Counted from the stretch's first letter, positions 52,832-62,484 are shown. The stretch is DNA of 64,000 nucleotides from JALYGY01 sp963800975 (GCA_963800975.1 CAWDDB010000008.1:1178001-1242000); one strand, 5' to 3'. The notes: generated from the sequence alone by a model not told the origin. Numbers and translations: made by a program.

Positions 52832-52901
52832 CGTGGCTCCACCTCGTGCTCTCAAGAGGATATAGACCAGCCGTAGTGCTCTAGCAGGAAAGGGCTAGAA
52901 G

Positions 52902-52926
52902 AAGGGGCCGCTGCGAGCGGCCCCTT
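52902..52926. terminator. Strong bidirectional hairpin terminator
   Basis: AAGGGGCCGCT and AGCGGCCCCTT make a perfect 11-bp stem around the loop GCG. The stem is symmetric in its A/T ends, so it can serve both the plus-strand membrane-protein gene and the convergent minus-strand flavin oxidase gene. Confidence 0.75.
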
Positions 52927-52954
52927 CCTGGTGCTTCGATGCGGCGTGGCGCGG

Positions 52955-54343
52955 TTACACGGTCGCGGTCGGCCTTATGTTCTGGTTGACGTGGAAGAGG
53001 TTGGTCGGATCGTACTCGTTCTTCACGGCGACCAGCCGCTCGAAGTTCTCGCCGTAGGTTGCCTTAACGCGCTCCTGGCCCTCGTCCATCATGAAGTTCA
53101 CGTAAGCCCCCCCGGCCGAGTACGGGTGCAAAGCCGCCCAGTACTCCTTCGTCCAGGAGGTGATGCGCTCGTTGTTGGCCGGGTCCGGGTCAACGCCATA
53201 AAAGACCGCAGACCAGTTGGCCTCGCGGTGGCTGAAGGGGGTATCGCTCTTGTCCACCCGATGCACCGCCCCATCTATCGGGTAGAGGTGCATGGTCGAG
53301 AGCATGCTCGGCAACTCCGGGCCGTGCCTCATGTGGATCGCGATGGCCTCGTCGGTTAGCTCGGTAACGAAGTCGCCCCTCCAGTACTGCTGCACCCCCG
53401 GCGGGTAGAGGGCGTCGAAGAGGCTGTTGAGCGCGGGGAGCGGCATCGGACCCAGTAACTCGAAAGCGGCGGGGCCGACCCCGTCTCGTATCGGCCTGAA
53501 CGCTTCCTCCGCGTCTTCCGTGTCCCCGGAGTAGCACCAGACGATGCCGCACATCTTCTTGCCGTGCAGGTTCTCGGGGAAGAATGGGGCGGGCGGCACG
53601 ACCAGGAAAGCGAAGAAGCCGTAGAGCTCTTCTGGCGCCTGCAGGCTGAACTCCCGGAACCAGCGCATGATCTCCTCGGCCCTGTCGAGCTCCCAGAACA
53701 TGGGCCCGGCGTACACGGTGCTCACGGGGCTGCCTCTGAACAGGAACGAGGTGACGACCCCGAAGTTGCCGCCTCCTCCGCGTATGGCCCAGAAGAGGTC
53801 CTCGTTCTCCTCCTCGCTGGCCTTCACGAGGCTACCGTCGGCCAGGACGACGTCGGCCTCGAGCAGGTTGTCGATGGTGAGGCCATACTTGCGCGAGAGG
53901 TAGCCATGACCGCCGCCCAGTGTCAGGCCGCCAACTCCTGTGGTCGAGATGATGCCGGTGGGCACGGCCAGCCCGAAGGCGTGGGAGGCGTGGTCAACAT
54001 CGCCCCAGGTCGCGCCGCCCTCGACGCGAACGGTCTGCGCATCCGGGTCGACGCGGACGCCTTTCATCGACGAGAGGTCGATCACCAGGGCGTCATCGGC
54101 CACGCCCAGGCCCCCGCCGTTGTGGCCACCGCCGCGCACGGCCAGGGGCACGTCGTTCTCGCGGGCGAAGTTCACGCAGCCGATAACGTCCGCGGCGTCG
54201 ACGCAGCGGGCTACCATCAGCGGATGCTTGTCGATCATGCCATTAAAGACCTTGCGGGCTTCGTCGTAGCCCTCATCGTCCTGCTGGATCAGCTCCCCGC
54301 GCAGAGCCACCTTGAATTGTTCAACGGCAGTTTCGTCGAGCAT
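52955..54343 (-). CDS. BBE-type FAD-linked oxidase 1
   Basis: This 462-residue enzyme has the PCMH-type FAD domain (AVRGGGHNGGGLGV with the His likely to bind FAD covalently, then GVGGLTLGGGHGYLSRKYG) and the BBE C-terminus (YDPTNLFHVNQNI). The second FAD-linking Cys of bicovalent members is not seen. Family members oxidise alcohols, sugars or polyketide/alkaloid intermediates with O2. A second paralogue and a methyltransferase lie upstream on the same strand. Confidence 0.92.
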   Translation of the reverse strand: MLDETAVEQFKVALRGELIQQDDEGYDEARKVFNGMIDKHPLMVARCVDAADVIGCVNFARENDVPLAVRGGGHNGGGLGVADDALVIDLSSMKGVRVDPDAQTVRVEGGATWGDVDHASHAFGLAVPTGIISTTGVGGLTLGGGHGYLSRKYGLTIDNLLEADVVLADGSLVKASEEENEDLFWAIRGGGGNFGVVTSFLFRGSPVSTVYAGPMFWELDRAEEIMRWFREFSLQAPEELYGFFAFLVVPPAPFFPENLHGKKMCGIVWCYSGDTEDAEEAFRPIRDGVGPAAFELLGPMPLPALNSLFDALYPPGVQQYWRGDFVTELTDEAIAIHMRHGPELPSMLSTMHLYPIDGAVHRVDKSDTPFSHREANWSAVFYGVDPDPANNERITSWTKEYWAALHPYSAGGAYVNFMMDEGQERVKATYGENFERLVAVKNEYDPTNLFHVNQNIRPTATV

Positions 54344-54518
54344 GACTTGCTCTCCCTTCTCTAGTCTCGCGAACAGGCGAGACTTCCCGTTCCACCGTAA
54401 TTATTATGCCATTCGGCGGGGCGTCGTGACATAGGATATCTGGACCACCTTGCGATCCATAGCTCGACCGGGCTGCCTCGACTGTTTTGCTTCGGATCCG
54501 CGCCAAATCGGCATCGCG

Positions 54519-55568
54519 CTACTCCTTCGCCGCCACCAGGATATGGAACCGAGAGAACCCAGTCTCCTCTGTGACCCGCAGCCCCGCGTCGCGGCAGAGC
54601 GCGTGCAGCTCGGTCCGCGTGTTTACCACGTTGCCCCAGGTGACCTCGTACCACTGTGCCAGAGCCGCGAAGCGTGTAGGCATCGTCCGCAGCGCCTCGT
54701 CCGTCTCCGGGTACGCCTCGTCGAAGATGAGGAAGCGGCCGCCCGGCTTGAGCGCCCGCGCCACGGCCGCAAACGCCGCCGGCTTCGCCTCGGGGGAGAT
54801 CTCGTGCACGACGAGAAAACTCGTGGCCACATCGTACTCCCCCACCTCCTCCAGCTGATCTGCGCCCTGCACACGCGCCGTGCAACGGTCCGTCAGCCTC
54901 CGTTCGGCGATGAGCAGCCGAGCCAGGTCGACGGAGCGGGGTTCGACGTCGATCCCCACGCAGGAGCAATCGGGGAATCGCTCCGCGATCTGCACGACAG
55001 CCCAGCCACCGCCGCAGCCCACATCCAGTACCCGGCTGCCATCCCGAAGCTCGGCGTCGAGACCGGGTAGCTGCGGCAGTACGAAGTCGAGGAAGAGGCG
55101 CGGGAGCGTCTTGAGCGCTTCGGCTACCTCGCGCATAAACGGCTCGCCGTGCTCCTGGTAGGGTTTGGTTGTCCCATCGCGGAAGTGGCGCGTGTATTCC
55201 TGGTAGTCTTCGCCGACCACCATGTGCACCCTGGGCGCGCTGGCGAGGTAGAAGCTCGACTCGGGGTCGCCCAGGATCTGGTCGAAGTGCGGTGCCATGC
55301 GCCACCCAGCGCCCTCGCGGTCGAGCAACCCGAAGGCGAAGGCCGTGCGGCACAACACGTCGGTGTAGAAGGGCTGCGTGCCGAGGCGCCCGGCAAGCTC
55401 CTCGGAGGTGAGACCAGGAGTCTGCGTCAGCGCGTTCCAAACGCCCAGCTCGCGCGCGATCTCGAGCAGGTTGGTCGCGTGGTAGCCCGCGACCAGGTCG
55501 TAGAGCTTGCTGACCTGGTCGGCCAACGTCGGCGTGGCGGCTGGATCACGCCCCGTTACGGTCGTCAC
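54519..55568 (-). CDS. Class I SAM-dependent methyltransferase
   Basis: This 349-residue enzyme has an N-terminal winged helix (VWNALTQTPGLTSEELAGRL) and a Rossmann SAM domain with motif I VLDVGCGGGWAVVQIAERFP, then DVEPRSVDLARLL and RALKPGGRFLIFDE. This layout is that of O-methyltransferases and plant-type N-methyltransferases; the target is unknown. It lies between two BBE oxidases. Confidence 0.9.
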   Translation of the reverse strand: MTTVTGRDPAATPTLADQVSKLYDLVAGYHATNLLEIARELGVWNALTQTPGLTSEELAGRLGTQPFYTDVLCRTAFAFGLLDREGAGWRMAPHFDQILGDPESSFYLASAPRVHMVVGEDYQEYTRHFRDGTTKPYQEHGEPFMREVAEALKTLPRLFLDFVLPQLPGLDAELRDGSRVLDVGCGGGWAVVQIAERFPDCSCVGIDVEPRSVDLARLLIAERRLTDRCTARVQGADQLEEVGEYDVATSFLVVHEISPEAKPAAFAAVARALKPGGRFLIFDEAYPETDEALRTMPTRFAALAQWYEVTWGNVVNTRTELHALCRDAGLRVTEETGFSRFHILVAAKE

Positions 55569-55629
55569 TGTGGTGTACCTCCACTTGTTCTCTTCTCGGG
55601 CAGTGCTACAGCTTTCGCATTAGGGCAGG

Positions 55630-57030
55630 TTACGGCGAGATGTTCTGGTTGAGACGGAACAGGTTCTCAGGGTCCCAGCGGCGCTTTAGCGCCTTGAGCC
55701 GGTCGTACTTCTCCGCCCCATAGGCCCGCCGGACCCTCTCCTCGCCTTCCTCCATCAGGAAGTTCACGTACGCGCCCGCGTGGTATGGCTCCAGCGCCGA
55801 CCAGAAGCCCCTGACCCACTCCTGCTCCTCCTCGAAGCCCGCGGTTGTTGCGGTAGCGGCCGTGATGTTGAACGTGTATCCGGCTCCACGGCCGCCGAAG
55901 GCCGTCTCGTCCTCACCCACGCGCGCGGACGCCCCTCCGCGTTGCCAGATCGGGAAGGCCGTCAGCGGGGAGTTGATCCGGAGCGAGTGCTCCACTGTGA
56001 TGTCGATGACCTCGTCGGTGAGTTCCGCCACGTCGCAGGACCGCATGTAGTACCACCACCCGTGCGGGAACGACGGATCGAACATAGCCTGATGGGCGAC
56101 AAAAGGCTTCGGCTGGCACAGGTCGAGCACCGGCGAGCCGAACGCCTTGAGCGGACGAACGACCTCCTCCCCTTCCTCGACAGAGCCCGCGTAGCAGCAC
56201 ACCACGGCGACGACGGGCTTGCCGTGCAGGTCGGGGGGCACGGAAGGAAGCGGTGGCGCCTTGCGGTGGACCACGATCGTCATGAGCTCGTCGGGCGCCA
56301 CCGAGATCCACTCGCGATAGAAACGCAGGACGTCTGCCGACCCCTCCATCGGCCAGAAGACCGGCCCGGCCATTACCTCCGGACCGAGCGGGCTGAGACG
56401 GAACTCGAACTCGGTGACGATCCCGAAATTGCCGCCGCCCCCACGCACTCCCCAGAAGAGGTCGGCGTTCACTTCCTCGCTCGCCGTGACGAACTCGCCC
56501 TGCGCGGTGACGAGGTCAACCGAGATTAGCTGGTCTATCGTGAGGCCATACTTGCGCATCAGCCAACCGATACCACCGCCGAGGGTAAGCCCGGCCAGGC
56601 CGGTGTGTGACACTATGCCCGCCGGCACCGCTAGCCCGAAGGCCTGCGTCTCGCGGTCTAACTCACCGAGTAGCACGCCAGCCTGCGCCCTCGCCGTTCG
56701 CGAGTGGGGATCGACCCGAATCCCCTTCATGCGTGACAGGTCGATGACGAGGCCGTTGTCGCAGGTGGAGAGACCAGGAAAGCTGTGGCCCCCGCCACGC
56801 ACGGCCGGTAGCAGCCCGCTTTCGCGGGCGAAATTCACGGCCTCGATGACGTCGGCAACACCGGCGCAGCGCGCGATCAGGGCAGGGAAGCGGTCTATGG
56901 AGCCATTCCATACCCTTCGGGCTTCCTCGTAGCCTCCATCTCCGGTTTGAAGTAGCTCACCACCGAAGCGGTCCTGCAGGCTGGTTACGTCTCTCGGTGC
57001 CATTGGAGAAGCTGCTGCGACATCAGCCAT
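55630..57030 (-). CDS. BBE-type FAD-linked oxidase 2
   Basis: This 466-residue enzyme is close to the one at 52955. It has the FAD motif AVRGGGHSFPGLSTC, LAGLTLGGGIGWLMRKYGLT, and a BBE tail WDPENLFRLNQNI. Only one likely covalent His is evident. The ATG at 57030 is preferred over GTG 57039 because the GGAG lies 11 bases before it and is too near the GTG. The oxidase-methyltransferase-oxidase-SnoaL row suggests modification of one small molecule. Confidence 0.9.
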   Translation of the reverse strand: MADVAAASPMAPRDVTSLQDRFGGELLQTGDGGYEEARRVWNGSIDRFPALIARCAGVADVIEAVNFARESGLLPAVRGGGHSFPGLSTCDNGLVIDLSRMKGIRVDPHSRTARAQAGVLLGELDRETQAFGLAVPAGIVSHTGLAGLTLGGGIGWLMRKYGLTIDQLISVDLVTAQGEFVTASEEVNADLFWGVRGGGGNFGIVTEFEFRLSPLGPEVMAGPVFWPMEGSADVLRFYREWISVAPDELMTIVVHRKAPPLPSVPPDLHGKPVVAVVCCYAGSVEEGEEVVRPLKAFGSPVLDLCQPKPFVAHQAMFDPSFPHGWWYYMRSCDVAELTDEVIDITVEHSLRINSPLTAFPIWQRGGASARVGEDETAFGGRGAGYTFNITAATATTAGFEEEQEWVRGFWSALEPYHAGAYVNFLMEEGEERVRRAYGAEKYDRLKALKRRWDPENLFRLNQNISP

Positions 57031-57161
57031 GATCTTCACCGCTCCCTCTGCGTTGCTCGACCCCAGCAGTGACCTCGAGCTCGGATTTCTCGCTCATGCC
57101 CGCCCGTGCTCGTTGCTCCTACCTCTCCGGCGTTGCTTTCCGATCCATCGAAGGTCTGGGC

Positions 57162-57590
57162 CTACCCCGCCGCGGGGATGGCGTCGAGCTGCCGCATCAT
57201 CCCTAGCTGGTCGAAGTTGTCCCAACTCTCTACGACCTTTCCCTCCTCCGAGAAGCGGAAGAGGCCCATGCCCGTCATCACAACCGTCTTGTCGGTGGCG
57301 GGAATACCCCTGAACTCACTCACGTGCGTCGCCCGCAATCTCCAACGGTTCAACACCTTGTCTCCTTCACCGATCATTTCTTCGATTACGTTCTCGGTGT
57401 CGGAGAAGGCCGAACGCCACTCCTTGACGAACGCTTTCACGTCTTGGGGGGTGCGCTCCTCAACGGACCCGTCCGGTTGGTGAGACAGATACTGCTCAGC
57501 GAAAATCTCGTCGGCGGCGTCCAGATTGCCTTCGACCCAGACCTCCTCGACGTAGCGCCGGAAGGTGGTCTTGTTTTCCTCAACCGACAT
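57162..57590 (-). CDS. SnoaL-like ester-cyclase family protein
   Basis: This 142-residue protein has the SnoaL-like core: NKTTFRRYVEEVWVEGNLDA, ADEIFAEQYLSHQPDGSV, GEGDKVLNRWRLRATH and MGLFRFSEEGKVVESW. Known members close rings of polyketides or hydrolyse small esters. It is the first gene of the possible tailoring unit and stands 130 bases before the second BBE gene. Confidence 0.85.
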   Translation of the reverse strand: MSVEENKTTFRRYVEEVWVEGNLDAADEIFAEQYLSHQPDGSVEERTPQDVKAFVKEWRSAFSDTENVIEEMIGEGDKVLNRWRLRATHVSEFRGIPATDKTVVMTGMGLFRFSEEGKVVESWDNFDQLGMMRQLDAIPAAG

Positions 57591-58013
57591 TCCAGTACCC
57601 TCCTTGATCCTTTAGGCCATGCTCGTCTTCGTGGATCGCGCTGATTGCTCGAGCGCTGCCCTGGGGCTGGTCCAGTACCTCTAACGCTCACCTCCCCTTT
57701 CACCCAACTCGCGCAGATCGCCGCAGGCCAGGTCGTGCCGTAGTCCCTCGAAACCGGAAGCTTCGGCGTAAGACTCGCCCCTTTATCCCAAGGTGCGGAC
57801 TTACTCCCGTTCTCTAGTGGCGAGCCCAAACTTACCTGCGGTAACCCTAGGTGGATATAGTAGAAACCTGCCGTTTTGCTCTGATCCGCTCCTCCGAAAC
57901 GCCAGCCCCCATTGCGGCCCGTTGTCTCGTATCAATTGCGCTTTGTGTTTAGGGTAGACATGTTGGTGGCGGTGGGCAATACGTGAGATCGCGTATTTTG
58001 TCCTGGTCCCTGA
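57591..58013. other. Intergenic stretch, nothing recognised
   Basis: Both strands lack a frame with coding signs here. It contains AT-richer words but no strong hairpin or repeat that I could find. Confidence 0.4.
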
Positions 58014-58245
58014 GGGACATTTGTAGGATACAAGATAGAGCGAGCGACCCAGCGGAACCCCCGGGCAGTTCTCTCCTACCTGCGCGGGCTGTACGATCTT
58101 CTCCGCCCACACCAGGCGCAAGCCCACGGCAACGCCGACGCGACGACCACGCCGCAGCGTGATCTCGCCCAGGCAAGGCGGGCCGTCGAGGAGCTAGGCT
58201 GGGGTTTGCTCTTCTTAAACCCGGCGCCCGCAACCTGGGGACTCC
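58014..58245 (+). other. Coding-like remnant on the plus strand
   Basis: A plus-strand frame after a TGA reads VGYKIERATQRNPRAVLSYL, then RGLYDLLRPHQAQAHGN and ARRAVEELGWGLLFLN, which looks like a helical protein rather than chance. No start with a ribosome site is seen, and after 58248 the frame continues only as antisense of the glycosyltransferase gene. It may be the relic of a gene whose other half has gone. Confidence 0.3.
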
Positions 58246-58247
58246 TT

Positions 58248-59441
58248 TCAGGCCACCCACCGCCAGGTCGTGAACAGAATAGTGAGCACCACGCCCGTCC
58301 CGACGCTGAGGAGCAACCACGACGCGAGCAAGGGTCTGGCGCGGGAGAGGAGGTAGCCGAGGACGAGGAAGACGGGGAAGGCGCCGAGCATGAACCGCGG
58401 CAGGCTCATGAGTGGGAAGGACGGCGCCGGCGTGAGGACCGGGAGGAGGACGACCACAAGGGAATACAGAGACAGCCCCGGAGGCAACACGAAGAAGCCG
58501 ACGAGCAGCAGGACCAGGAAGAGGCCGAGGAACGCCAGATTTACGGTGTTGGAGGCCTCGAGCGCGGGGGTGGCGGAGGGGCTGCGCAGGAGCGTCGCCG
58601 GGTCGAGCAGGTACCTCGTCCCGTACCTTGCTGCCGACCAGGCGTCTGCCAGGGTGGCGAAGGGGTTGGCAAGCTCGCGTCCCCAGTGCTCGTCTTGCTG
58701 GCGAAAGGAGACGAGCGGGTCCCCGAAGCGGCTCCAGAGAAAACCGACGTAGGCGATGAGGCCGGCCGGAACCAGGGCTACCCCGAGGAGACCCCGCGCG
58801 CCGAACTCGCGGCGGTGTCGGAGCCACTCGAAGAGAAGCGGCAGCACCAGGACCACCCCGAGGTTCCTGGTCGCCGCGGCCAAAGCGCCGATTAGACCGC
58901 CGAGCAGGAGGTTGCGGCGAACGATGGCGGCCCAGACCGTCCCCGTGGAGAGCGCGAGAAACAGTGCTTCGGAGTACGCGGCGTTCAGGAAAAAGGCGGT
59001 CGGGAAAAAGGCGAGCGCGAGCGTGGCGGCCCTTGCGGCGCGCGTGTCGTACAGGCTCTCGGCGATGCGGTACAGAAAAAAAAGCGCGAAGGGGGTGGCG
59101 GCGAGCGAGATCAGGACGCCCCAGAACGCCGGCCCGCCGCCGAGGAGCATCCCGGCCCTTACGAGCGTCGGGTACAACGGGAAGAAAGCGGTCGAGGCCG
59201 GGGCCAGTTCTCCGTACCCCCCCGTGGCGATCTCCGAATACCAGGCGCCATCCCAGTGGGCCCAGTAGCTCAGGAAGCCGGGCGGTTCGAGTGGGTCCCC
59301 CGCTGGATCGGCCTGCGGCAGGAAGGCAGCGGCGAGCGCGCCCGTGCCCAGGAACAGCGCCCGTGAGAGGGCGAAGGAGATCAGTACGAAGGCCCAGGCC
59401 TCCCGGTTCGAGGACGACTTAGTATCGGAGGTTCGGGCCAC
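58248..59441 (-). CDS. PIG-V-like membrane mannosyltransferase
   Basis: This 397-residue multi-pass protein resembles PIG-V/GPI mannosyltransferase-2-like enzymes (GT-C fold). The luminal-loop motif WAHWDGAWYSEIATGGYG near residue 60 holds the HWD-x2-W-Y residues, and FFPLYPTLVRAG and AYSEALFLALSTG follow. It should move a sugar from a polyprenyl phosphate to an extracellular acceptor. The GTG start overlaps the end of the ABC permease gene. Confidence 0.85.
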   Translation of the reverse strand: MARTSDTKSSSNREAWAFVLISFALSRALFLGTGALAAAFLPQADPAGDPLEPPGFLSYWAHWDGAWYSEIATGGYGELAPASTAFFPLYPTLVRAGMLLGGGPAFWGVLISLAATPFALFFLYRIAESLYDTRAARAATLALAFFPTAFFLNAAYSEALFLALSTGTVWAAIVRRNLLLGGLIGALAAATRNLGVVLVLPLLFEWLRHRREFGARGLLGVALVPAGLIAYVGFLWSRFGDPLVSFRQQDEHWGRELANPFATLADAWSAARYGTRYLLDPATLLRSPSATPALEASNTVNLAFLGLFLVLLLVGFFVLPPGLSLYSLVVVLLPVLTPAPSFPLMSLPRFMLGAFPVFLVLGYLLSRARPLLASWLLLSVGTGVVLTILFTTWRWVA

Positions 59442-60186
59442 GGCTGATAGCCCACCAGGCTCCGCAGTAAGCGATAACGGCGAGCAGGAAGACCACGACG
59501 ATCGTCGGGTACGGGTTGAGGTCCGAGATCTCGAGGGTGGCGTATCGGGCCGCGTCGACGGTGTAGAAGATCGGGTTGAAGAGCGTCGCGATCCTCAGAA
59601 CCTCGGGCAGCATCCCCACCGAGTAGAAGACCCCGCCCAGAAAGGCCAGAGGCTGGATGACGACGCTGGTCAGGAACGAGATGTGTTCGATCCTGGTCGC
59701 CAGGGCTCCCACCATGGTTCCGAGGGCGGAGAAGGTGAAGGCGGAGAGGATCCCGATCAGGAGCAAGAGCCCCGGGTTTGCCACGCCTATCCCGATAAAC
59801 GGCGCGCCCACGAGGAAGACGCCGGCGCCCATGATGACCCCGCGCAACGTGCCCCCGAGGGAGTAGGCGAGCGCGATCTGCAGGTCGCTCATCGGGGCGA
59901 TCAGGACCTCGTCTATGTAGCGCTCGCGTTTGGCGTCGAACACCGACCACGATGAGTTCATCTGGGAGCCGGTGACCAGGTTCATCAGAGCGACGCCCGG
60001 GAGGATGTACTCCAGGTACGGTATGCCCTCTATCTGCTTTATGCGGGTTCCGAGGGCCACCCCGAAGACCACCAGGTAGAGCAGCGAGGTGAGGAGCGGC
60101 GGGATCAGGGTCTGCACCCACACCCTGGAGAAGCGCAGGATCTCGCGCGACAGGAGCGTCCTGAAGGGCCTATCCGCGAAGATCAC
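59419..60186 (-). CDS. ABC-2 type permease
   Basis: This 255-residue six-helix protein has the ABC-2 region LAFLGGVFYSVGMLPEVLR and LFNPIFYTVDAARYATLE. It is the partner of the ATPase gene just upstream, with a 17-base overlap. A lipid, sugar or drug exporter is possible; the context with a glycosyltransferase fits a cell-envelope substrate. Confidence 0.9.
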   Translation of the reverse strand: MIFADRPFRTLLSREILRFSRVWVQTLIPPLLTSLLYLVVFGVALGTRIKQIEGIPYLEYILPGVALMNLVTGSQMNSSWSVFDAKRERYIDEVLIAPMSDLQIALAYSLGGTLRGVIMGAGVFLVGAPFIGIGVANPGLLLLIGILSAFTFSALGTMVGALATRIEHISFLTSVVIQPLAFLGGVFYSVGMLPEVLRIATLFNPIFYTVDAARYATLEISDLNPYPTIVVVFLLAVIAYCGAWWAISRGPNLRY

Positions 60187-60916
60187 GCCCGACCACCTTC
60201 AGGTAGACCTCTTCTATGCTCGCCGCCTCGTGGCGCTCTTTGAGCTGCTCGACCGATCCGTGCGTAGCGATCTGGCCGCCGTCTATTAGCGCGATCTCCT
60301 CGCACAGCGCCTCGGCCTCCTCCAGGTAGTGCGTCGTTAGGAGGATGGTCAGCCCGTTGCGGTTGAGCTCGCGGATGTAGCCCCACAGCTTGTAGCGTAG
60401 CTCGATGTCCACCCCGGCGGTCGGCTCGTCCAGGAAGAGCAAGCTGGGGGCGTGCATGAGCGCCCTGGCAAACAGCACGCGCCGCTTCATCCCGCCCGAG
60501 AGGGTGTTGACCCTTTGCTTGCGCTTGTCCGTGAGGGCGAACCGCTCCAGCAGCTCCCCTGTCCTCTCTTTGGCCTTCGCCTTCGGGACGCCGTAGTAGC
60601 CGGCATGGTAGAGCATCGTCTCCTCGACCGTCAGGAACCTGTCCAGGTTTATCTCCTGCGGGGACACCCCGATCATGCGCCGCGCCTCCCTGAACTCGCG
60701 GTACGCGTCCCACCCGAAGACCTCCACGCTCCCCGAGTCCGGCCGCGCCAGGCTCACGATGCTGTTTATGAGCGTTGTCTTGCCCGCCCCATTTGGCCCG
60801 AGCAACCCGAAGAACTTGCCGGCCCCGACCTCGAGCGAGACCCCGTCAAGCGCCAGGACCCCGGTCGAGTAGGTCTTGGTTAGCTTTTCGACCTTGAGGG
60901 CCGGGGTCTCGTTCAT
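60170..60916 (-). CDS. ABC exporter ATPase
   Basis: This 248-residue protein has Walker A GPNGAGKTT, the Q-loop SPQEINLD, the signature LSGGMKRRVLFA, Walker B LLFLDEPTAGVD and switch TTHYLEEAE. ATG 60916 overlaps the stop of the FAD enzyme (TGATG). The frame is open further upstream but without coding character. Confidence 0.92.
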   Translation of the reverse strand: MNETPALKVEKLTKTYSTGVLALDGVSLEVGAGKFFGLLGPNGAGKTTLINSIVSLARPDSGSVEVFGWDAYREFREARRMIGVSPQEINLDRFLTVEETMLYHAGYYGVPKAKAKERTGELLERFALTDKRKQRVNTLSGGMKRRVLFARALMHAPSLLFLDEPTAGVDIELRYKLWGYIRELNRNGLTILLTTHYLEEAEALCEEIALIDGGQIATHGSVEQLKERHEAASIEEVYLKVVGRDLRG

Positions 60917-62172
60917 CAAGACCTGAGCACCTCGAGCGCGGCGCTCTCCCCGGAGAGCATCGAGCCGTTTATGGACGAGTCTTCGGTGTACTCGCCGGCA
61001 AGGAAGAGGCCGGCCGTGCCCGTACGGCTCTGCGGGAGGCCGTCGTGCACCCCGGCAGGCTGGGCGAACTGGCCGTAGGGGATGCGGCGAAGCCCCAGGG
61101 GCCTGAAGTACGCCTCCGGGTACCACGACGAAAGCTCGCCGATCGTCCGGCGGTGCAGCTCGTGGTCGGGGAGCTCCAGGCCCTCGAGGGTTACCGCGTA
61201 CAGCAGGTGTCGCCCTTCCGGCGCGTAGCGCTCGGAGACGTTGCTCATCTCGACGGCGTTGTTCACAAACGCGCCATCCTCCGCGTTGAGCATGATCTTC
61301 TTCCCGCCCCCAAGACCGCCCGTCTCGTAGTAGAGACACACCTCCCCGACCGAGTCCTCCGGCACCGCCTCTCCGGTGAGCTCGCCGGCGCTCGGGGCAT
61401 CGGTCGCGACGACCACGGCGTCGGCCTCGCGCTCTTCGCCGCCCGCCCTGACCCCGACGACCCGATCTCCTTCACGCAGGAGCTCCTCGACGGGGCTTTC
61501 GAGCTCTACCGCACCGTCCGGCAAGTGGGCGCCGAGCTGCCTGGGGATCTCACCCATCCCCTTGGCCGGAACCACCGTCTTACCAGAGGCGAGCATCCGG
61601 AACGTGAACCGGAAGACGCGCGACGAGGTGTAGAGCGAGCGGCTGAGGAAGATCCCGCCGTAGAATGGTCTGTAGAAGGAGTCGATTGAGCGCTCCGACA
61701 GGCCCGCTGCCCTCAGATACTCCAGCGTCGACGTGTCCGCCTCGGCGCCTGCCTCGGCGTCCACCGCGCCGGCCGAAACAGCGGTCGAGGAGAGAACCTT
61801 CGCAGCGAGGCCTGCCGTGCGTAGCTTGTCTGCGGGGCCTGCGGCGTCGGAGAGCAGGGTCTGGACTAGCTCCTTCGGGTCGCGAAGTGGGTCGGAGAGA
61901 ACGGTCTTCGTCGGGCCGCGGTGGATGATCGCGCCCGGCTCAAAGGGCCGGAGATGCAGATCCTCGTGATCCAGGTGCCTCCGCGCGACCGGGTAGGAGG
62001 TGAAGTAGACCTGGAAGCCCCTGTCGAGCAGGAAGCCGTCGACGGCGTCCGTGCGGACCCGGCCGCCGACGCCGTCGGACGCCTCCAGGACCGTCACGTT
62101 GACGCCCCGCTCCGCTAACACCTTTGCGCAGGTGAGGCCGGCTAGGCCGGCCCCGACGATGATTGCTCTCAT
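60916..62172 (-). CDS. FAD-dependent amine oxidase/protoporphyrinogen-oxidase-like protein
   Basis: This 418-residue flavoprotein starts MRAIIVGAGLAGLTCAKVLA, the FAD-binding motif GxGxxG, followed by VTVLEASDGVGGRV. It continues with the substrate-domain features YRPFYGGIFL and VVATDAPSAGEL, and ends with GLFLAGEYTEDSSINGSMLS. The family includes carotenoid desaturases and amine oxidases, so the substrate is uncertain. ATG 62172 is chosen because the motif begins directly there. Confidence 0.88.
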   Translation of the reverse strand: MRAIIVGAGLAGLTCAKVLAERGVNVTVLEASDGVGGRVRTDAVDGFLLDRGFQVYFTSYPVARRHLDHEDLHLRPFEPGAIIHRGPTKTVLSDPLRDPKELVQTLLSDAAGPADKLRTAGLAAKVLSSTAVSAGAVDAEAGAEADTSTLEYLRAAGLSERSIDSFYRPFYGGIFLSRSLYTSSRVFRFTFRMLASGKTVVPAKGMGEIPRQLGAHLPDGAVELESPVEELLREGDRVVGVRAGGEEREADAVVVATDAPSAGELTGEAVPEDSVGEVCLYYETGGLGGGKKIMLNAEDGAFVNNAVEMSNVSERYAPEGRHLLYAVTLEGLELPDHELHRRTIGELSSWYPEAYFRPLGLRRIPYGQFAQPAGVHDGLPQSRTGTAGLFLAGEYTEDSSINGSMLSGESAALEVLRS

Positions 62173-62239
62173 ACGACACGTGAGTTTAACGCATCGGGCA
62201 CCCGTGGCCACGGGAACCTTTCACTAAACCGGAACCGCC

Positions 62240-62484
62240 TCAGGTTACCCACTGGACGTCGTGGTTGGCGAACACGAACTCGTAGCCCGCGTTCCTGAGC
62301 GCCTCATCGGCCCTGGCGTCCGCCCTGAAGGAGGTGCCTTCGTACCAGACCAGGGTCCGCACCTCCCCCCGGAGAACCGCTCCAGCTCGCGCCTGGAGCC
62401 CGACACCTCCCGCTCCAGCGCGTCGGGGGTCAGGTCGGCGCCGAACTCGGGGGACGCGGTCGCGTAGCCGTGGATGTGGCACGC
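62240..62484 (-). pseudogene. Fragment of a polysaccharide deacetylase
   Basis: Two minus-strand frames together read HIHGYATASPEFGADLTPDA then LEREVSGSRRELERFSGG, and after a frame change VRTLVWYEGTSFRADARADE and ALRNAGYEFVFANHDVQWV. This is the C-terminal part of the NodB-type deacetylase fold (L-x4-EV-x2-SRRELE, then the adeaLr-aGy element). The N-terminal NodB motif is missing, so I read it as a relic that abuts the DUF4386 gene. Confidence 0.55.
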
